The notes under the pieces: generated by a model
Told to the model about the DNA's origin: nothing
Database searches by the model: none
What the model saw: only the letters and a program-made list of their open reading frames with translations
Source: Spinacia oleracea
Lineage: Eukaryota; Streptophyta; Magnoliopsida; Caryophyllales; Amaranthaceae
Direction: 5' to 3'
DNA length: 64,000 nucleotides
Assembly: GCF_020520425.1 (NCBI RefSeq)
Contig: NC_079492.1
Coordinates: 109,961,157-110,025,156, forward strand
Position numbers and translations under genes: made by a program
Shown here: positions 10,250-23,200 of the stretch, piece by piece
Layout: every line of letters starts with the position of its first letter
Numbering within the stretch: position 1 is the stretch's first letter

Positions 10250-11712
10250 AAGGTCCGTTTAGTTCACTTTCTTTCTCTTATCTAATCTAAACTCCGTCAA
10301 AAAAATAAAATCTAATCTAAACTGATATGATCTGGTCTGATATGAACTTATTTTTTCTAACCTGAACTGATATGATATGATCTGATCTGAACATATTTTT
10401 TTCTAACCTGATTTGATGTGACCTAAATTTATTTTTATGATCTAATCTGATATGATTTGATTTTTCATAATTAGGATTTAAATATAAAACTAATATTATT
10501 AATATTAATTGATTTATGTGTAAAATAAATTTTATTTAAATTTATAATGTTGTTATAATTACAAATTATTTATTTAACTTTATTCATCATTTAACTATTC
10601 CATATATTAGATAGACTTATACATGGTATAGATAGATCGGTTATATTTTGGACACGTTATGGAAAAAAACGTTTATGAGTTGCACATGATCTGCACATAC
10701 CGGTTTCGATATGGACATAATGGTTTTGATTTGGACACACTGGTTCTGATTTGAACGTATGGGTTTTGATTTGGTCCGATGGTTCAGATCTGGATATGAT
10801 CTGTACATATCGTTTATGATATGAACATGATTTGTACAGATCAGTTCTAATCTGGACATGAGCCGTATAGATCGATTTTGATCTGGACATGATCTGCACA
10901 TAGAGGTTTTGATTTGGGTATAATGGTTCTGTGCTGGACATGATGGTTCTGATCTTGACATGATCTGCACATATCGATCATATTGGTCCTGATATAGACA
11001 TATCAGTTGAGATCTAGACATGATATGTAAAAATCGGTTCTGATCTGGACATATCGGTTCTGATCTAGTCATGATCTGCACAATTCAGTTCTGATCTGGA
11101 CGTACATGATCTGTATAGATCGGTTCTAATCTGAACATGATCTGTACTAGTCAGTTCTAATCTGGGCATATCGGTTTTGATCTGAACATAATCTGTATCG
11201 ATCGGTTCTGGTCTGCACATATCGTTTCTGATCTGGATATGATCTGTACAGATCGGTTATGATATGGACATGAGCTGATCATACCGATTTTGATTTGGAC
11301 ATATCGCTTCACGATTCTGATCTAGACATGATATGTACAGACTAGTTTTGATCTAGACTTATCGGTTCTGATCTGCACATAATCTGTACAGATCAGTTCT
11401 GATCTGGGATGATACGTACATGGTCTGATCATATCGGTTATGATCTGGACATATCGGTTCTGATCTAGACAACAACATTTTTATTATTAAAGCAATATAC
11501 CAATAAGAATGGTAACAACAACAACATAATAATCATCATCTGATCTGAACTGAACTTATTTTTTCTGATATGATATGATATGATCTGAACTTTTTTTTTT
11601 TTTCCTGATCTAATATGAACTAAATTTATTTTTTCTAATCTAATCTGATTAAATCTAAAATAAGTAATAAAGTCCTGAAATAAGTTGAACTAAACAAAAT
11701 CTAATGCACCTT
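10250..11712. mobile_element. Probable TIR element filled with a minisatellite
   Basis: The left end AAGGTCCGTTTAGTTCA is mirrored at the right end, where the reverse complement reads AAGGTGCATTAG and then TTTGTTTAGTTCAAC. The match is good in two blocks with a short insertion. The interior is GATCTG-rich repeat. No transposase and no clear target duplication were seen. Confidence 0.4.
10640..11470. repeat. Degenerate GATCTGGACATATCGGTTCT minisatellite
   Basis: Roughly 830 bp of imperfect units built on GATCTG(G/T)ACATGATCTG and ATCGGTTCTGATCTGGACAT. The repetitive minus-strand open frames (recurring S-R-S-E-P and Q-I-M residues) are by-products of the repeat and are not supported as genes. 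Confidence 0.8.
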
Positions 11713-14017
11713 GCAGAAAATTGTTATGTCTAGAAAATTGTTGTACAATACAATGCAGCGGAAAAAAAGACAACTGAAAAAACTAGAATAGATAATCGAA
11801 ATCGATAGATAGTGAGAATTCAGAGCATTTAATTTGGTTGTCCCATAGCTACTTGACTATAATTATAAAGAGGAGGTCTGAATGATGTACGTGATCAAAT
11901 GGTTGGGTTGAATGTTGATCATATCATATCATATTATCATGCATGCACATCCTTGTCGTATTATGTAGAATGAAATTATGAGAAAGTTATCAAAGAATTG
12001 AAAGTATGAGAAATATGTTGCTTGGAATTTTCTCATTTTAAAAAGGGGGGATGGTTGCCTTTTAGTCCAATTTATCGGCGGAACTTGTAAACTTCGGCTT
12101 TATAATCAATTATTATAATTATGTAGAATCAAATATTATACTTCGTATTCAATTTGGATTTTGGCGGAAGAGTAGTTGACTGGTTATGGTTGTGTACTTG
12201 TGGGTGTTATTTTGAAGGACTCCATTGCCTTTGTTAGTAGTCTTGGATATATTGTGATTTTTTCAGGTTGTACGATGAGGGAAGGAAGTTTGGTTGGTAC
12301 TAAAATTTTGTGTTCTTGGGTCCTAGTTGTGTGCTGGTCTCTGATATTAATTTAGTGTTGTTAAATCTCATTTTAGGTTAGCGATGGGATTAATTCCTAG
12401 CGCTTTCAAAAATCCTCAATTGAACATTGTTTCCAAATGTCTTTGGGGATTCATAGCACGCTGAAGTCACTTTACTTTTAGTTACTCGTATTTTTTATGA
12501 GTGAATCAAAAGGTGTTTTCAACCATGACTTCTTGTATGTGTTGTTCTTTCACTTCCTTTTCCGTCTCCCAAGTTTCACATGTTATCAATGGTGCCCTCT
12601 AACGGTCTATCACCCTTGCTTGAGCTCTACATTTGGTTAGAAAATCACCGTCATTGGTGGAACCAAAAAAGCATCAGAAAGGTGTAACTTTAGTACGCTA
12701 ATACTTAAATGGTGTTGTAAGCGAGATTATCAAAACAATCAAGAGGCCACAGAAAAAGGGAATGCTACCTCTACAAGTCCATTGTGTTTAATTTTATGTT
12801 GTTTCTAAGCTATATAAAGGTCCTTGATGGCCCGTAGTTGTTTAGTTTTAGTTTATAGTTATACAAGCTTATGTGAAAGAAAAAAAAAAGTTGAAAGTCG
12901 AGCTTGAAAAAAGCTTTTGGAAACAGAAAAAGGGTACTCCATAACAAATAGGGCGCATAATTAATTTGCAATGGGCCAGTGGGCAGAAGATTGTATAAAA
13001 AAATCCAAATTAAGGGAGGACAATGAATATCAGAATATCGATCTGTAAAGTGATATTCTGAAAATTGACGAAATTACATCCATGTATTATTTTGCAGTGA
13101 GAGTGGTTTGAATTAAAGTGGATAATGAATCCAATAAACGTAACAGTAGATCCGATAATTGTTTGAAGAATAAATAAAGACTCAAAGGAGTATCATCATT
13201 ATTCATCAATGGTAGAAGAAGATATTATCCTGGAATGACAAGGAATATGACTCCCTAGCTAGCCTCAAAGGAGTAACCTTGTTTTGGGAGAAAGATGAAT
13301 AAATATGCATGCGAATGTTTAAATTTATCAGTGGATCGAGTATTAAACTCTTAGGACTAATTAAGTATACGTAGATACAAATTTTAATAAAGAGAAGGCA
13401 TTAATATCAGAATCTTGAATATTGGAAAGTTGACAAGTTTAAAATGACAAAGTAAGCACGTGCACCAAAAAGTAGACAAACAAACAGAAAAACACTAAAA
13501 TCATAACTGATGAACTGAGGCTGGCTATTCATCATGATCAGTTATACTTGGTATCCAATTATTTACTCCGAATGAAATTGATATATCATTCAATTCGTAT
13601 CAACAGTGACTGAACTTTCCAAAGGGAAGTTGTTGGACGTTAATCAAAAGAGGGACATAATTGTCATGTGAAAATAATACGAAGTATTACGTAAACTGCA
13701 ATGCAAGGGTAGTTCAATCATGGTATTATATTAGACTATTATATATTGAGCACACATAAATCATAATTCAATTCGCTACAGTAGTCCGATCATCGTATCA
13801 ATGAGACAATGAGGTTACACAATTCATGAGCATTTGCAGCGGTTATGCATGAGAAAGTATCAGCTTGCCATTAATTAATACTACCTCTGTTTCAAAAAGA
13901 TATTTACATTTACTATTTACATGGACTCCGGTGCAATATTTGACGTTAATATATCTAATTCTATACGACAAAAAATTATAAAAATTTGATATTTATAAAA
14001 TACATTTTCAGACTAAT
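11713..14017. other. Intergenic stretch, nothing recognised
   Basis: About 2.3 kb of AT-rich DNA with frequent stops in all frames. I see no domain, no terminal repeat pair and no RNA gene. Confidence 0.45.
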
Positions 14018-15101
14018 GCCCTGTTTGGTTAGGAGCTGTTAGCTGTTAGCTGATTTGATTAGCTGTTAGCGGTTAGCTGTTTGCATTAGCTGATTTGACT
14101 AGCTGGTTGCATTAGCTGTTTGTGTAAAAGTGTTTGGTAAATTAGCTGATAGCTGTTAGCTGTTTAATATGTAAAATGACCATTAAGGACATTGACATAC
14201 TTTGTGTCTTATTAATATTAGACAAATATTTTATTGCGTTAATTTTTTCTCTCTATATTTTTCTAATAAACATTGACTAAATAAAATATCTTTTAAAAAA
14301 ATAAATTATTCTTTATTTAGTTTTTGTAATAATATATATTTTTCAAATAGATAACATGACCATGATTGCAATATACTTCATAAAATTCTAAGCATGATTG
14401 CAATATACTTCAATTGTTTCAAAGTAATAAAATAAAATTTATTACAACAAAAAACGAATCTAATAAATATAGTGAAATGAAAAAGAAAGTGTTAGTAATG
14501 TTTTTAGGAGAAAAATATGTAAGAGCATCTCTAATGGTAAGCTAATTTCTAAATTAGCTTATCATGCCACATAATATTTCAAGCTATTTTCCTTTCTAGC
14601 TAGTTAGTACCCTAGTGGTTAGCTACTAGCTTGATATTTAATGTAGTCATATTTGTCAATTAATATTTAAATTTAATTTGATTTAAAATTATTTCATTGG
14701 ACAAGTTTTTTCAAGCAAATTAGCTTAAATAAGCTAATTTGCTTGGCCAAGCTAATTTATTATTCCAACTCCAATGGTCAAGCTAGTAGCTTGAAATTTC
14801 TAAAAATTGCAAGCAAGTCCCTAGCTACAACCATTGGAGATGCTCTAAGGTACCAAGATTAATAGTGGTTGTAATAATAGGCAATAGTAGGACAAAATAG
14901 TCATTTTCATCCAATTTATCAAACCTCTCATTGCAAAAAGCTCCTATATTGAGCTTTTTTAAAATTAGCTTTTTCACCCCAAAACTATCTTCCAATCCTC
15001 TCCTAACTAAACACTCTCAATTAGCTTTTTCTAAAAGTCAAACCTCTAATTCACCCCAAAAAGCTCTTTTTCCCCCAAACCTCTCATAACCAAACACCCC
15101 C
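14018..15101. mobile_element. Non-autonomous TIR element, host to a nested MITE
   Basis: The ends GCCCTGTTTGGTTA and TAACCAAACACCCCC are inverted repeats. Next to the left end is a run of TTAGCTG units. A Tourist-like MITE is nested at 14523-14845. Target duplication could not be identified and no transposase is present. Confidence 0.55.
14523..14845. mobile_element. Tourist-like (PIF/Harbinger) MITE
   Basis: A 323-bp element with TIRs GAGCATCTCTAATGG and CCATTGGAGATGCTC, and TAA on both sides (14520-14522, 14846-14848). It lies inside the larger 14018-15101 element, so it is the younger insertion. Confidence 0.85.
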
Positions 15102-15835
15102 ATATCTCATGATAATTTTTGATAGATATAATGTGAGAATATAAGGTCAAAGTTTTGATTATTGAACACATTTTTCAAAGCGTAAAGAACTTAATGAAAC
15201 AGAAGTAGTACTTCATAGTTAGAGTTACAAACGCGGAACAAGGGAGCTCGTAGCTTTGCTAGAGCTACGTACTAGCTTGGTAATAATTCAAGTGGAATCA
15301 ACATCGCATTTTACATCGTACACAATACGTACGACTGTACTATTACTAATGACCCTATCTTCAAACAAGGGAACATATACTAAACAATACTCCGTATTAA
15401 TTCTTACATGTAACGTGTCTCTCTATAACAAACTCGATTGAGTGTTTGATGGAGCTTAACACCCAAATGGCCAAATACAATTTAATTGACAAAATTTGGA
15501 AATCATATGACCACTTCACTTCACCACAGACAATAAATAAATAAATCAATATCATTGCTCGAGCAAAATAGGCTTTCAATAAATCAAGTATAACATACAG
15601 GCCCATATATATTTTTGGATAACAAAACCCAATAAGGTGTCAACTAAACTCGCTAGCTTTTGGTCCAGCCTCACTTAAAATAAATGAACTCACTTCAACA
15701 ACCCATTTTAAGCTAAATTCTGCAATTACCCCTTTGATTTTGACATCAGCCCAGCCTGCTGGTACTCAGGCAGTTGTTATAAAGATGACATTATGTATTT
15801 GTATTTTGTCAAAACTTAAAAATCATTCTTTATTA

Positions 15836-16033
15836 CTCCCTCCGTATTTTAAGAAGAGATACACTTTGACCGGCACAAATTTTTGGGAGAGTGAATTGAA
15901 TTTATTAAACTAAGATGAAAGTGGAGTAGTGGGTGAATTATTTATTGCTCCCTCCGTCCCGTAATACTTGAACCGGTTTGACCGGCACAGAGTTTAATAC
16001 AAATTAATTGACTTATCATTAAATAGATGGTAG
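15836..16033. mobile_element. Two truncated Stowaway ends in the same orientation
   Basis: CTCCCTCCGTATTTTAAG at 15836 and CTCCCTCCGTCCCGTAATAC at 15948 both run on to a shared TTTGACCGGCACA block. Neither has a matching right end, so these are remnants next to the 3' tail of the LINE. Confidence 0.6.
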
Positions 16034-18146
16034 TTTTTTTTTTTTTTTAATAAGAAAATAAAAACCAGGTTAGGCCCTTTGGAAAGGACAACCTAAAGCA
16101 TCCTTACGGATGATAAGGGAGAAGGAAGGATCAAAAGACGAAAACCATAACGACAAAGAAACACAAGAGCTTCCTTTAGCCACCATAAAATCAGCCGCTT
16201 GATTGGCCTCCCGGTAGCAATGGTTGATCACGAAATCATCAGTGTTGGATAAGTCCGCCATTGAGTCTTCAATGAGACCATCAATCTCCCACGGAATTTG
16301 CCACACACGATTCATGGACTTGATCACCACCAAATTATCTCCCTCGATAATTAAATTTTTGCAGCCCCACGCCAAAGCACTCTTGATGCCTTCTCTTAGT
16401 GCCGACGCTTCTGCAAACAGGATAGAGTCTTCAGGATGCAAAGCATTTGCTCCCGCAAGGATGAGATCACCTTTTTCATCACGAATCACATAACCCAAGC
16501 TTGTGGAAGTAGAACCCTGTTTAGCACCATCAAAATTTAGTTTAAAATAACCTGGGGGTGGACAAGACCAAGCCACCTCTTTGACTGTAGAAAGTATTTT
16601 CTTAGTTTGTTGGGCAAGGGAGCACTCATGGTCATCTGTATTGGAGGTAACTCTAATATGATTACAAATTAGATTGTAGTTTTCATTGATGGTAATGCAA
16701 TTATTACGGAAGACTAACGAATTTCTAGCAAACCAAATATGCCACCAAATTGTAACTATTCTAGATGTCTCCTCCCAACCTAGAGAATTTTTAAACTGAA
16801 GTAGGTTATCTAATAAGGAAACATTCGGGCTAGGGGAGGGACTAGCCCACCCTTGAATAAGATGGAACTTTCGAGAAAGATCAACACCATACGGACAATA
16901 CAGAAAAAGGTGAGCACTATCCTCAGTGTGATGAGAGCAGAATTGACATTGGAGAGGGACTGCTACATGACTCTGGAATAGTCTCTCTTTAGAAGGGAGA
17001 GCATCATTACAAATCTTCCAAAGAAAGTTCTTAATTTTTGGGACTACATTGAGTTTCCAAATCCAACTAAAACATACTTTAGTTTCCGGAGTTAAATCTA
17101 TGCCTTGAACCAGACAAGCCGCTGTATTCGTGGAGAAAGCACCACTAGAGTCTGGCCCCCAAAATCTTTTATCCGCAATTATATTAGTAGGAATTGGGAT
17201 AGAGATTAGAGATTATTTTTTCTACTAAGGGTTGAGGTAAACTTTGATTAAGTTTTTCTTTGTCCCATTGTTTTCCTATATAAATAAAATCTGCCACCTT
17301 TTGGTTATTGTTGGAGGAGTAGTTACTGACCAGATTGCCAAGAGGAGAAGGAAAATCCCAATCATCTTTCCAAAAATCGATATCTTTACCATCCCCAACT
17401 TGCCAACGAATGCCTTTTAAGAGCAAAGGTTTAAGCTTCATGAGATTACGCCACTGCCACGAACAATTTGAGGAGGGCATATACTCATTTAAGGGCACGT
17501 TCTTGAGGTATTTTCTTTTAACTAGTTGAACCCACAAGTTTGACGGACAAGAGAGAACTCTCCATAGGAGTTTTAATTGCATAGCTTTGTTATTTACTTC
17601 GGCCTTTCTAAAGCCTAAACCTCCAAGACATTTAGGTTTACAAATCCTATCCCAACTTATTAGATTTGGGGATTTAGACGTAGGATCTTTGTTCCAGAAA
17701 AATTGTCTATACACTTTGTCAAGCTTTGAGTTAATCGTACTAGGAAGAGTGAAACTCTGCATTTGGTAGTTAGCTTTAGAGGCTAAGTTGGCTTGAATAA
17801 GGACCGTTCTCCCCGCTTGGGAAAGAGAATTCGCCTTCCACTTTGTTAATTGGTTCTTGGTTGACGTAAGAATGCTTGAAAAAATTTCGTTTGTGACTCT
17901 ACTATCTATAATAGGGCAACCAAGATAATTACCTAGAGAGTTCGTTTCTTCCATTTGTAGTATTCTATTAAATTCCCCCTTTTCATGTTGACTCACATTT
18001 TTGGTACATTAAAAAGCTGATTTGTTATAATTTATTAGTTGGCCTGACATCTTGCAGTATTTATCGAGGATATTCTTGATCACAAGACAACTTTGAGAGG
18101 AGGCTTTAGCAAAAATCATGGTATCGTCCGCAAAGGTGATATGAAA
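16034..18146 (-). pseudogene. 5'-truncated LINE (reverse transcriptase, zf-RVT, RNase H)
   Basis: On the minus strand the sequence starts inside reverse transcriptase at the catalytic FADDTMIFAK (about 18140), continues through the thumb region (NYLGCPIIDSR, FWNKD), a zinc-binding zf-RVT segment (about 17110-16880, CQFCSHH) and a C-terminal RNase H (FKLNFDGAKQG, VIRDEKG, about 16540-16110). It ends in a 15-base poly-A (T run 16034-16048). Two lesions are visible: an in-frame TAA just upstream of 17996, and one single-base frameshift near 17190-17200; otherwise the frame is open. The 5' two-thirds is missing, as is usual for target-primed LINE insertion. I could not identify a target duplication. 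Confidence 0.88.
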
Positions 18147-18230
18147 TAACTCTCTAATGATATGAAATAACTCTCTAATTCTAGTTGATATGTTAAGTAA
18201 CTCTCTAATGATATGAAATATGACAAATTA
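18138..18230. repeat. Short direct repeats at the LINE 5' junction
   Basis: TGATATGAAATAACTCTCTAA occurs twice in tandem, and a related copy (AACTCTCTAATGATATGAAAT) follows near 18191-18211. The repeats abut the truncated 5' end of the LINE. Confidence 0.7.
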
Positions 18231-18516
18231 CCCATAATAATATATATCTTACTGATATGATACACCTTAGTAGGAAGACATTTAAATCATTTTATTACTA
18301 GTAAGGAAGAAAAAAAAAAAGGGACGGGCAAAAAAAAAAAAAAAAAACTCGCTAAAAGAGGAAAGAAAAAAACGAAAGGAAAAGAAATGTTATTGTCTGG
18401 CTTTGAACTTATAACCAACAATATCCACCAAACCTTGAAGTAATATGGATTTTATTGGTTTTATTACACGCATTTTGTATATTAACAAGTTTGTTGGCCC
18501 GCAGAACTTATAATTT

Positions 18517-19306
18517 AGGGCTCGCTTGGATTCCTTGAAATATTTAAGAAGGTAAAATTTAAGGGATAATTTTTACTGGAGGATTTGTTAAGAGTGTAAT
18601 TTATCATTTTTTAAGTTTGGCATTATTCAATGGATATTGGAGTAAATTTCTCTCCTCTTTGCCAAGAACGTCAATTTCATCACATCAGATTAAAAATTCA
18701 AGACACCGCCGCCTATCAAATCCGACCACCATCTTGTCAACCACCAAACATAACTCTTTGCTCCACAATTGTTTTTTCAAAAAAAAACTTCCAAATTCAA
18801 AAAATTGGAGGAGAGAAAAAGAAATACCAACAAAATTTCATACAAACCAGTAATTTACCATTGATAAATGGTCAAACTCAGCCCTTACACCTCTAGATCT
18901 GGGGGTTTGGTGGTGTAATTCGACCATCAAAAAACTTTCTATGGTTTGAATCGGTGGCAAGAGAAAGATAGTGAGGGAAGAAATTTGATTGTGAGACTTA
19001 TGTGTCGATGGTGGTAGAACGACGGTGGAGAGAGTAACGGCCGGAGGTAATTGAACGACGGCGGTGGAGGGATGCTTGGGATTAGGGGATGATTGATGAG
19101 AGAGAAAGTCAAGGCTCGAGAAGTTGAGAGTGAAAGATTACAATGTAATTGTTACCTTAAGGGGGGCATGAGTAACGTATTACCCTTAAAGGGAGGGTAA
19201 AAATTTCAGGCCCAAAACTTTAACCTCATACCAGGCATGTAGATTAGGCCCAAAACAATTACTCCCTTAAAATTTCCGGCATATTCCCCTCATTCCAGGC
19301 GAGACC
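18517..19306. mobile_element. Non-autonomous TIR element
   Basis: The left end AGGGCTCGCTTGGATTCC and the right end GGAATGAGG-type sequence (read on the minus strand AGGTCTCGCCTGGAATG) form imperfect inverted repeats of about 50 bp, both followed by an AATTTTAAGGGA block. No transposase is present. The overlapping small ORFs are not supported. The target duplication is unclear. Confidence 0.5.
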
Positions 19307-19338
19307 TTGGTGTGAACGCGTCACACCATCAATTGGTG

Positions 19339-19368
19339 GTGTGGCGTGCCACACAGAAGACTTGCTAG
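19339..19368 (+). mobile_element. Probable Helitron 3' terminus
   Basis: A perfect 7-bp stem, GTGTGGC-GT-GCCACAC (19339-19354), is followed ten bases later by CTAG and T. Structure and spacing fit a Helitron end. The element would extend to the left and may carry the 18517-19306 TIR element. Its 5' end was not found. Confidence 0.5.
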
Positions 19369-19485
19369 TTGCTACTAGAAAAAATATAAATCAAATAAGT
19401 ACACATAGAGGCAACAAGTCCACACAAGAGCCAATAAGCTCAATACAATATACTTCGTATGATTCTTTTAAGGTGAAAGAACATA

Positions 19486-19760
19486 CTCCCTCTGTATTTA
19501 TTTAAGGGATACTTGCCTTTTCCGGCCGTATTTATTTAAGAGATACACTTGCCATTTTTAGTAACTTATCAACCCCACTATCTAATTAAATAATCTACCT
19601 ACACCCCATCCCCCACTCCCTAAAATGACATGGACCCCACTTGTTTTTCTTATTAAAATAGCTACTTAACCCCACTTGTTTTATTACTTTATTTCATTTA
19701 ATTATTCTTCTTAATACCCGTGCTCGGCCAAGTGTATCTCTTAAATAAATACGGAGGAAA
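19486..19760. mobile_element. Stowaway MITE
   Basis: TIRs CTCCCTCTGTATTTATTTAA and TTAAATAAATACGGAGGAAA, with TA on each side (19484-19485, 19761-19762). Internal TTTAAGAGATACACTTG sequence is repeated near both ends. Confidence 0.85.
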
Positions 19761-20030
19761 TAGCATAAAGTTTTAGAAGGGAATAATATCCCAAGAAGAG
19801 TCTCAATACCGTATTAAATTTGCTATTCCCCTTGGGTGTCACTGTCACTGTCAATGGCTAGAAGAGCTGATACCTACCAACATTCTTGGTCGGTCTATTT
19901 CACACGATCAAACGGCACATCAACACCTTAAACATCGCAACACAAGTGATCAAGGCTAGCTAATGAAATACAAACCTTTGCTTGGATCTACCAACAATAG
20001 TTCCACAGACATTCAGTCTACGGGAGTGAA

Positions 20031-20226
20031 ATTTCGACATGCTGTGATATATGATTCATTAGAAAGAAAGTACCATTTCGTTAAACGAGTACCATTACGA
20101 TAAAAACATGTACCATTACGATTAAAACATGTAACATTACGATTAAAACATGTACCATTGAAATTCAATTTATTTACAGAAATGCACCTGTAATGTGTTT
20201 TGAAATACATCACAGCATGCCGAAAT
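20031..20226. repeat. Small inverted-repeat element with 21-bp tandem core
   Basis: The ends ATTTCGACATGCTGTGATAT and, in reverse complement, ATTTCGGCATGCTGTGATGT form an inverted repeat of about 20 bp. Between them are four to five units of GTACCATTACGATTAAAACAT at 21-bp spacing (20068-20160). It looks like a tiny TIR element with a satellite core. No target duplication was recognised. Confidence 0.65.
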
Positions 20227-23200
20227 GACTTCCTCGTCAGTCTACACCAGGAACAAACACATCTAAACACAAGTATCCTAAGCAAAAACTCACTCGCCTT
20301 GATAACTCCTATAAATGTTCAGAATCTTTATGGTTTCATTAGCGGTAATAACAAATGGACAACGAATTTATATTAATTTCAGTTTTCATGCCAAAATAAA
20401 ATTTATTCAGTCTCATCAAAGAAAAACTCCCCTCTTTTATTTGCCTCAAAAACAAAGAGAAAAATTTTATAACCAAAAAATAAAAATAAAGAGAAAATTA
20501 TGGTCGATTCAAGTGCATACTACGTACAAATTAATATTTGTCAAAAAAAAAAATACATACAAATTAATTATCTTTCTCATACTCAATAGAGGTTATGTGG
20601 ATGCTAACTATATTAGTTGGTATTTTATCTCGTGCGCACTAATGAGATTCTAAATCTGACCGTCCAAAAAACACAAATGAGGCCTTCTCACCGCCACCCT
20701 TTTCGCCCACATACTACACTATACATGCAATACATAAGCGGACAAAAAAAAATGTATGAAAAATGCAAGCAATAATGTGTAATCACATACTATATTCATA
20801 TCATTAATAGCCACAGGTTCAAATGCAAATAGATCAATTATCAAAAAGATTAACAACAAAGAATAAATCGCACGGATTAGTATGTTAATCGATCTAATCA
20901 AGTTTCGTGTTCAGCCATCAGAAACAAAAAAACGTATCTTTTTCAAGTTCCACATTATTATTATAATAATAATAATAAGTGCACATATATATAAATCAAT
21001 CTTGTCATTCTCCCATGAGTCCCATCGCATTTTTGGGGTTATCACTTTTTTCTGCGGGAAGAATTTCGTACCACAAAATATGAGAAATTTCAAAGTTTAA
21101 TTGACCCCATCCACGTCGACTAGCACAAATAGAAACGGGGACCCACACTCCACCTGCTAATCTTTGATGGAGAAAATGCTTACGTCATACGAGTACCAGC
21201 TGAATGGAAATGTCACAAAATCGCACTCTCACTCCCACTAGAGCACAAAATTCTATTGTAGATAAACGTGCATAACATCATATTGCACTTATCTTATCAA
21301 CTTGTAATAAAGATAGATGGTTTTGGACCATGTAAACATTGTTCAAAGCACCCACTTAAAACTAATTCATTTTTCACAAATAAAACTATTAGCTTAACCG
21401 CGCGCCTCAGCTGTTAAATAAGCCTTTCAGAGCAAGTTGGCTCTACTGTTGCAGAAGAGTCGATTAACATTATATTTCAGCAGAAAACTGTCTTTACATA
21501 TTACAAGTTACACCTTTAAGCTTCAAGTCTTAACAACCCATCCCCTGTTTTTCCTATCAAGTATAATACCAGGTAAAAGAGAGCAAGTTGATGAAAAAGG
21601 GATAACGAAAGATAAAAACAACAGCATGATCCTTGCTCCATGGTTTCAGACATTCAGGCAGTCCTATGTTTACTAGGTTACACACTTACACACAAATAAA
21701 AAAGATTCAGTATCTAAAAGAATAAAACTATATATTACAATGAAAAGCAAACACTCCCATTTCAGGTAATCACTGATTTCTAGAAAGAGCACAAGATCAA
21801 ACCTTTCAATTTGCCCCCAGACTATCAAAACTTCATTTTAACAATGATTTATGGTCAAACAATCCATTTCTAGGGGTGTGCATTGAGTTGTCAAGTCAAC
21901 TGCAAGTGGATTCCAACGCAACCTGAGCTACTTGTCTTTGCTTTATAATTAAGCGCAGCCTCTAAATTTAATTATAATTATAGAAAAAACTAGGAATGAG
22001 CCATTTTCCTAAACTAGTGGTCGGTTAACATAAAATTATAAACTGAATTTCAACTACTCCATACTCTTCTCAGTATAGAGTTTGTATTACCTTATAATTG
22101 TCTAACATACTACTCTTTCCGTCACTTTTTATTCTTTACGTATTCCGTTTAAGGTGTCCCATTTTAATCTTTCCCTTCCCTACTTTTTTTTTTTTTTTTT
22201 TCGTATTTGTTATAACCATCAGACAGTGGACAACAAGGAGTCATCAGTAATTAATCCTAACAATGGCTCCTTGAAACCTTAGCTTTTTGGCCACTGTGAA
22301 GTGTGAACACACAGGTTATCGCTTCTAATCTCTACTCTTTAATCATGATTGTTATGACCCTGAACTGATTCTTCAAGAAGAAAGGCCAGAGTGCCAGACA
22401 CTAATAAGGTTGCATACAAGTACTTATCATGAATGTCACAATCAGAGGTTCCTTAAACACAATAATTTCCTTAAACACAATAGTTAACATATGAAGTATA
22501 TTAAACCCTAAAAAAGAGGATAACAGTGAGTCAGTGATAACATCGAGCCAAATAAACGAGTATATTATGCGATAAAGTCCTAGATTTCAGGAGTTGTGGC
22601 TTCATCCAGGGATGTTAAGACACTTGCTCTCCCCAAATAGAAATATCTATTCAGAAACAATAATCATGCACATCCTCAAAAATAAGCACACATAAAGCCA
22701 AAGAGGCAGAGTATGATCCAACAACATATTATCAAGTATGAATCATGAAAAGCCATATCATGCTAGATCTAATCTTTATAAATTATGCATTACTTAGCAT
22801 CCTTTTGCGCAAAGCAAGTGGTCCAGTCCTAGTATTTTGGGAGCTTGATATCAGCTTATCAGGGATTATAATAATCCAGATTTTTGCCTTTGTGGTGGTT
22901 ACAACACTAACTGCACAAGATAAGGAGTGGCATAAATAATTCAAGATAAACAATAATTAAGTTAAGTTGAAGAACTAAATGATAATCCATATTCCACATC
23001 GGTTAAAAAACATGATCAGAGATAAAGCAAACCAGCTAAACAGATTGATAAACAAGCAAGAAACAGGAACAGACATCGGCATTATATATGACTATCGTGT
23101 CATATTAGTAATTACCATCTTCCTAAAACTTTTTTGAAAGAAGGGTACAAGAGGTTGGGAGAGATCAAAGTGTAAAGTGCGTAAACATGTAGACGGTTTT

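Noticed and set aside
10641-11081. 146-codon minus-strand ORF with repeating motifs
   Set aside because: It is a by-product of the GATCTG minisatellite, with no protein family resemblance and no conserved start context.
15249-15269. Perfect 7-bp stem CGTAGCT...AGCTACG followed by CTAG
   Set aside because: Considered as a Helitron end, but CTAG is only two bases from the stem and is followed by C, so it does not fit.
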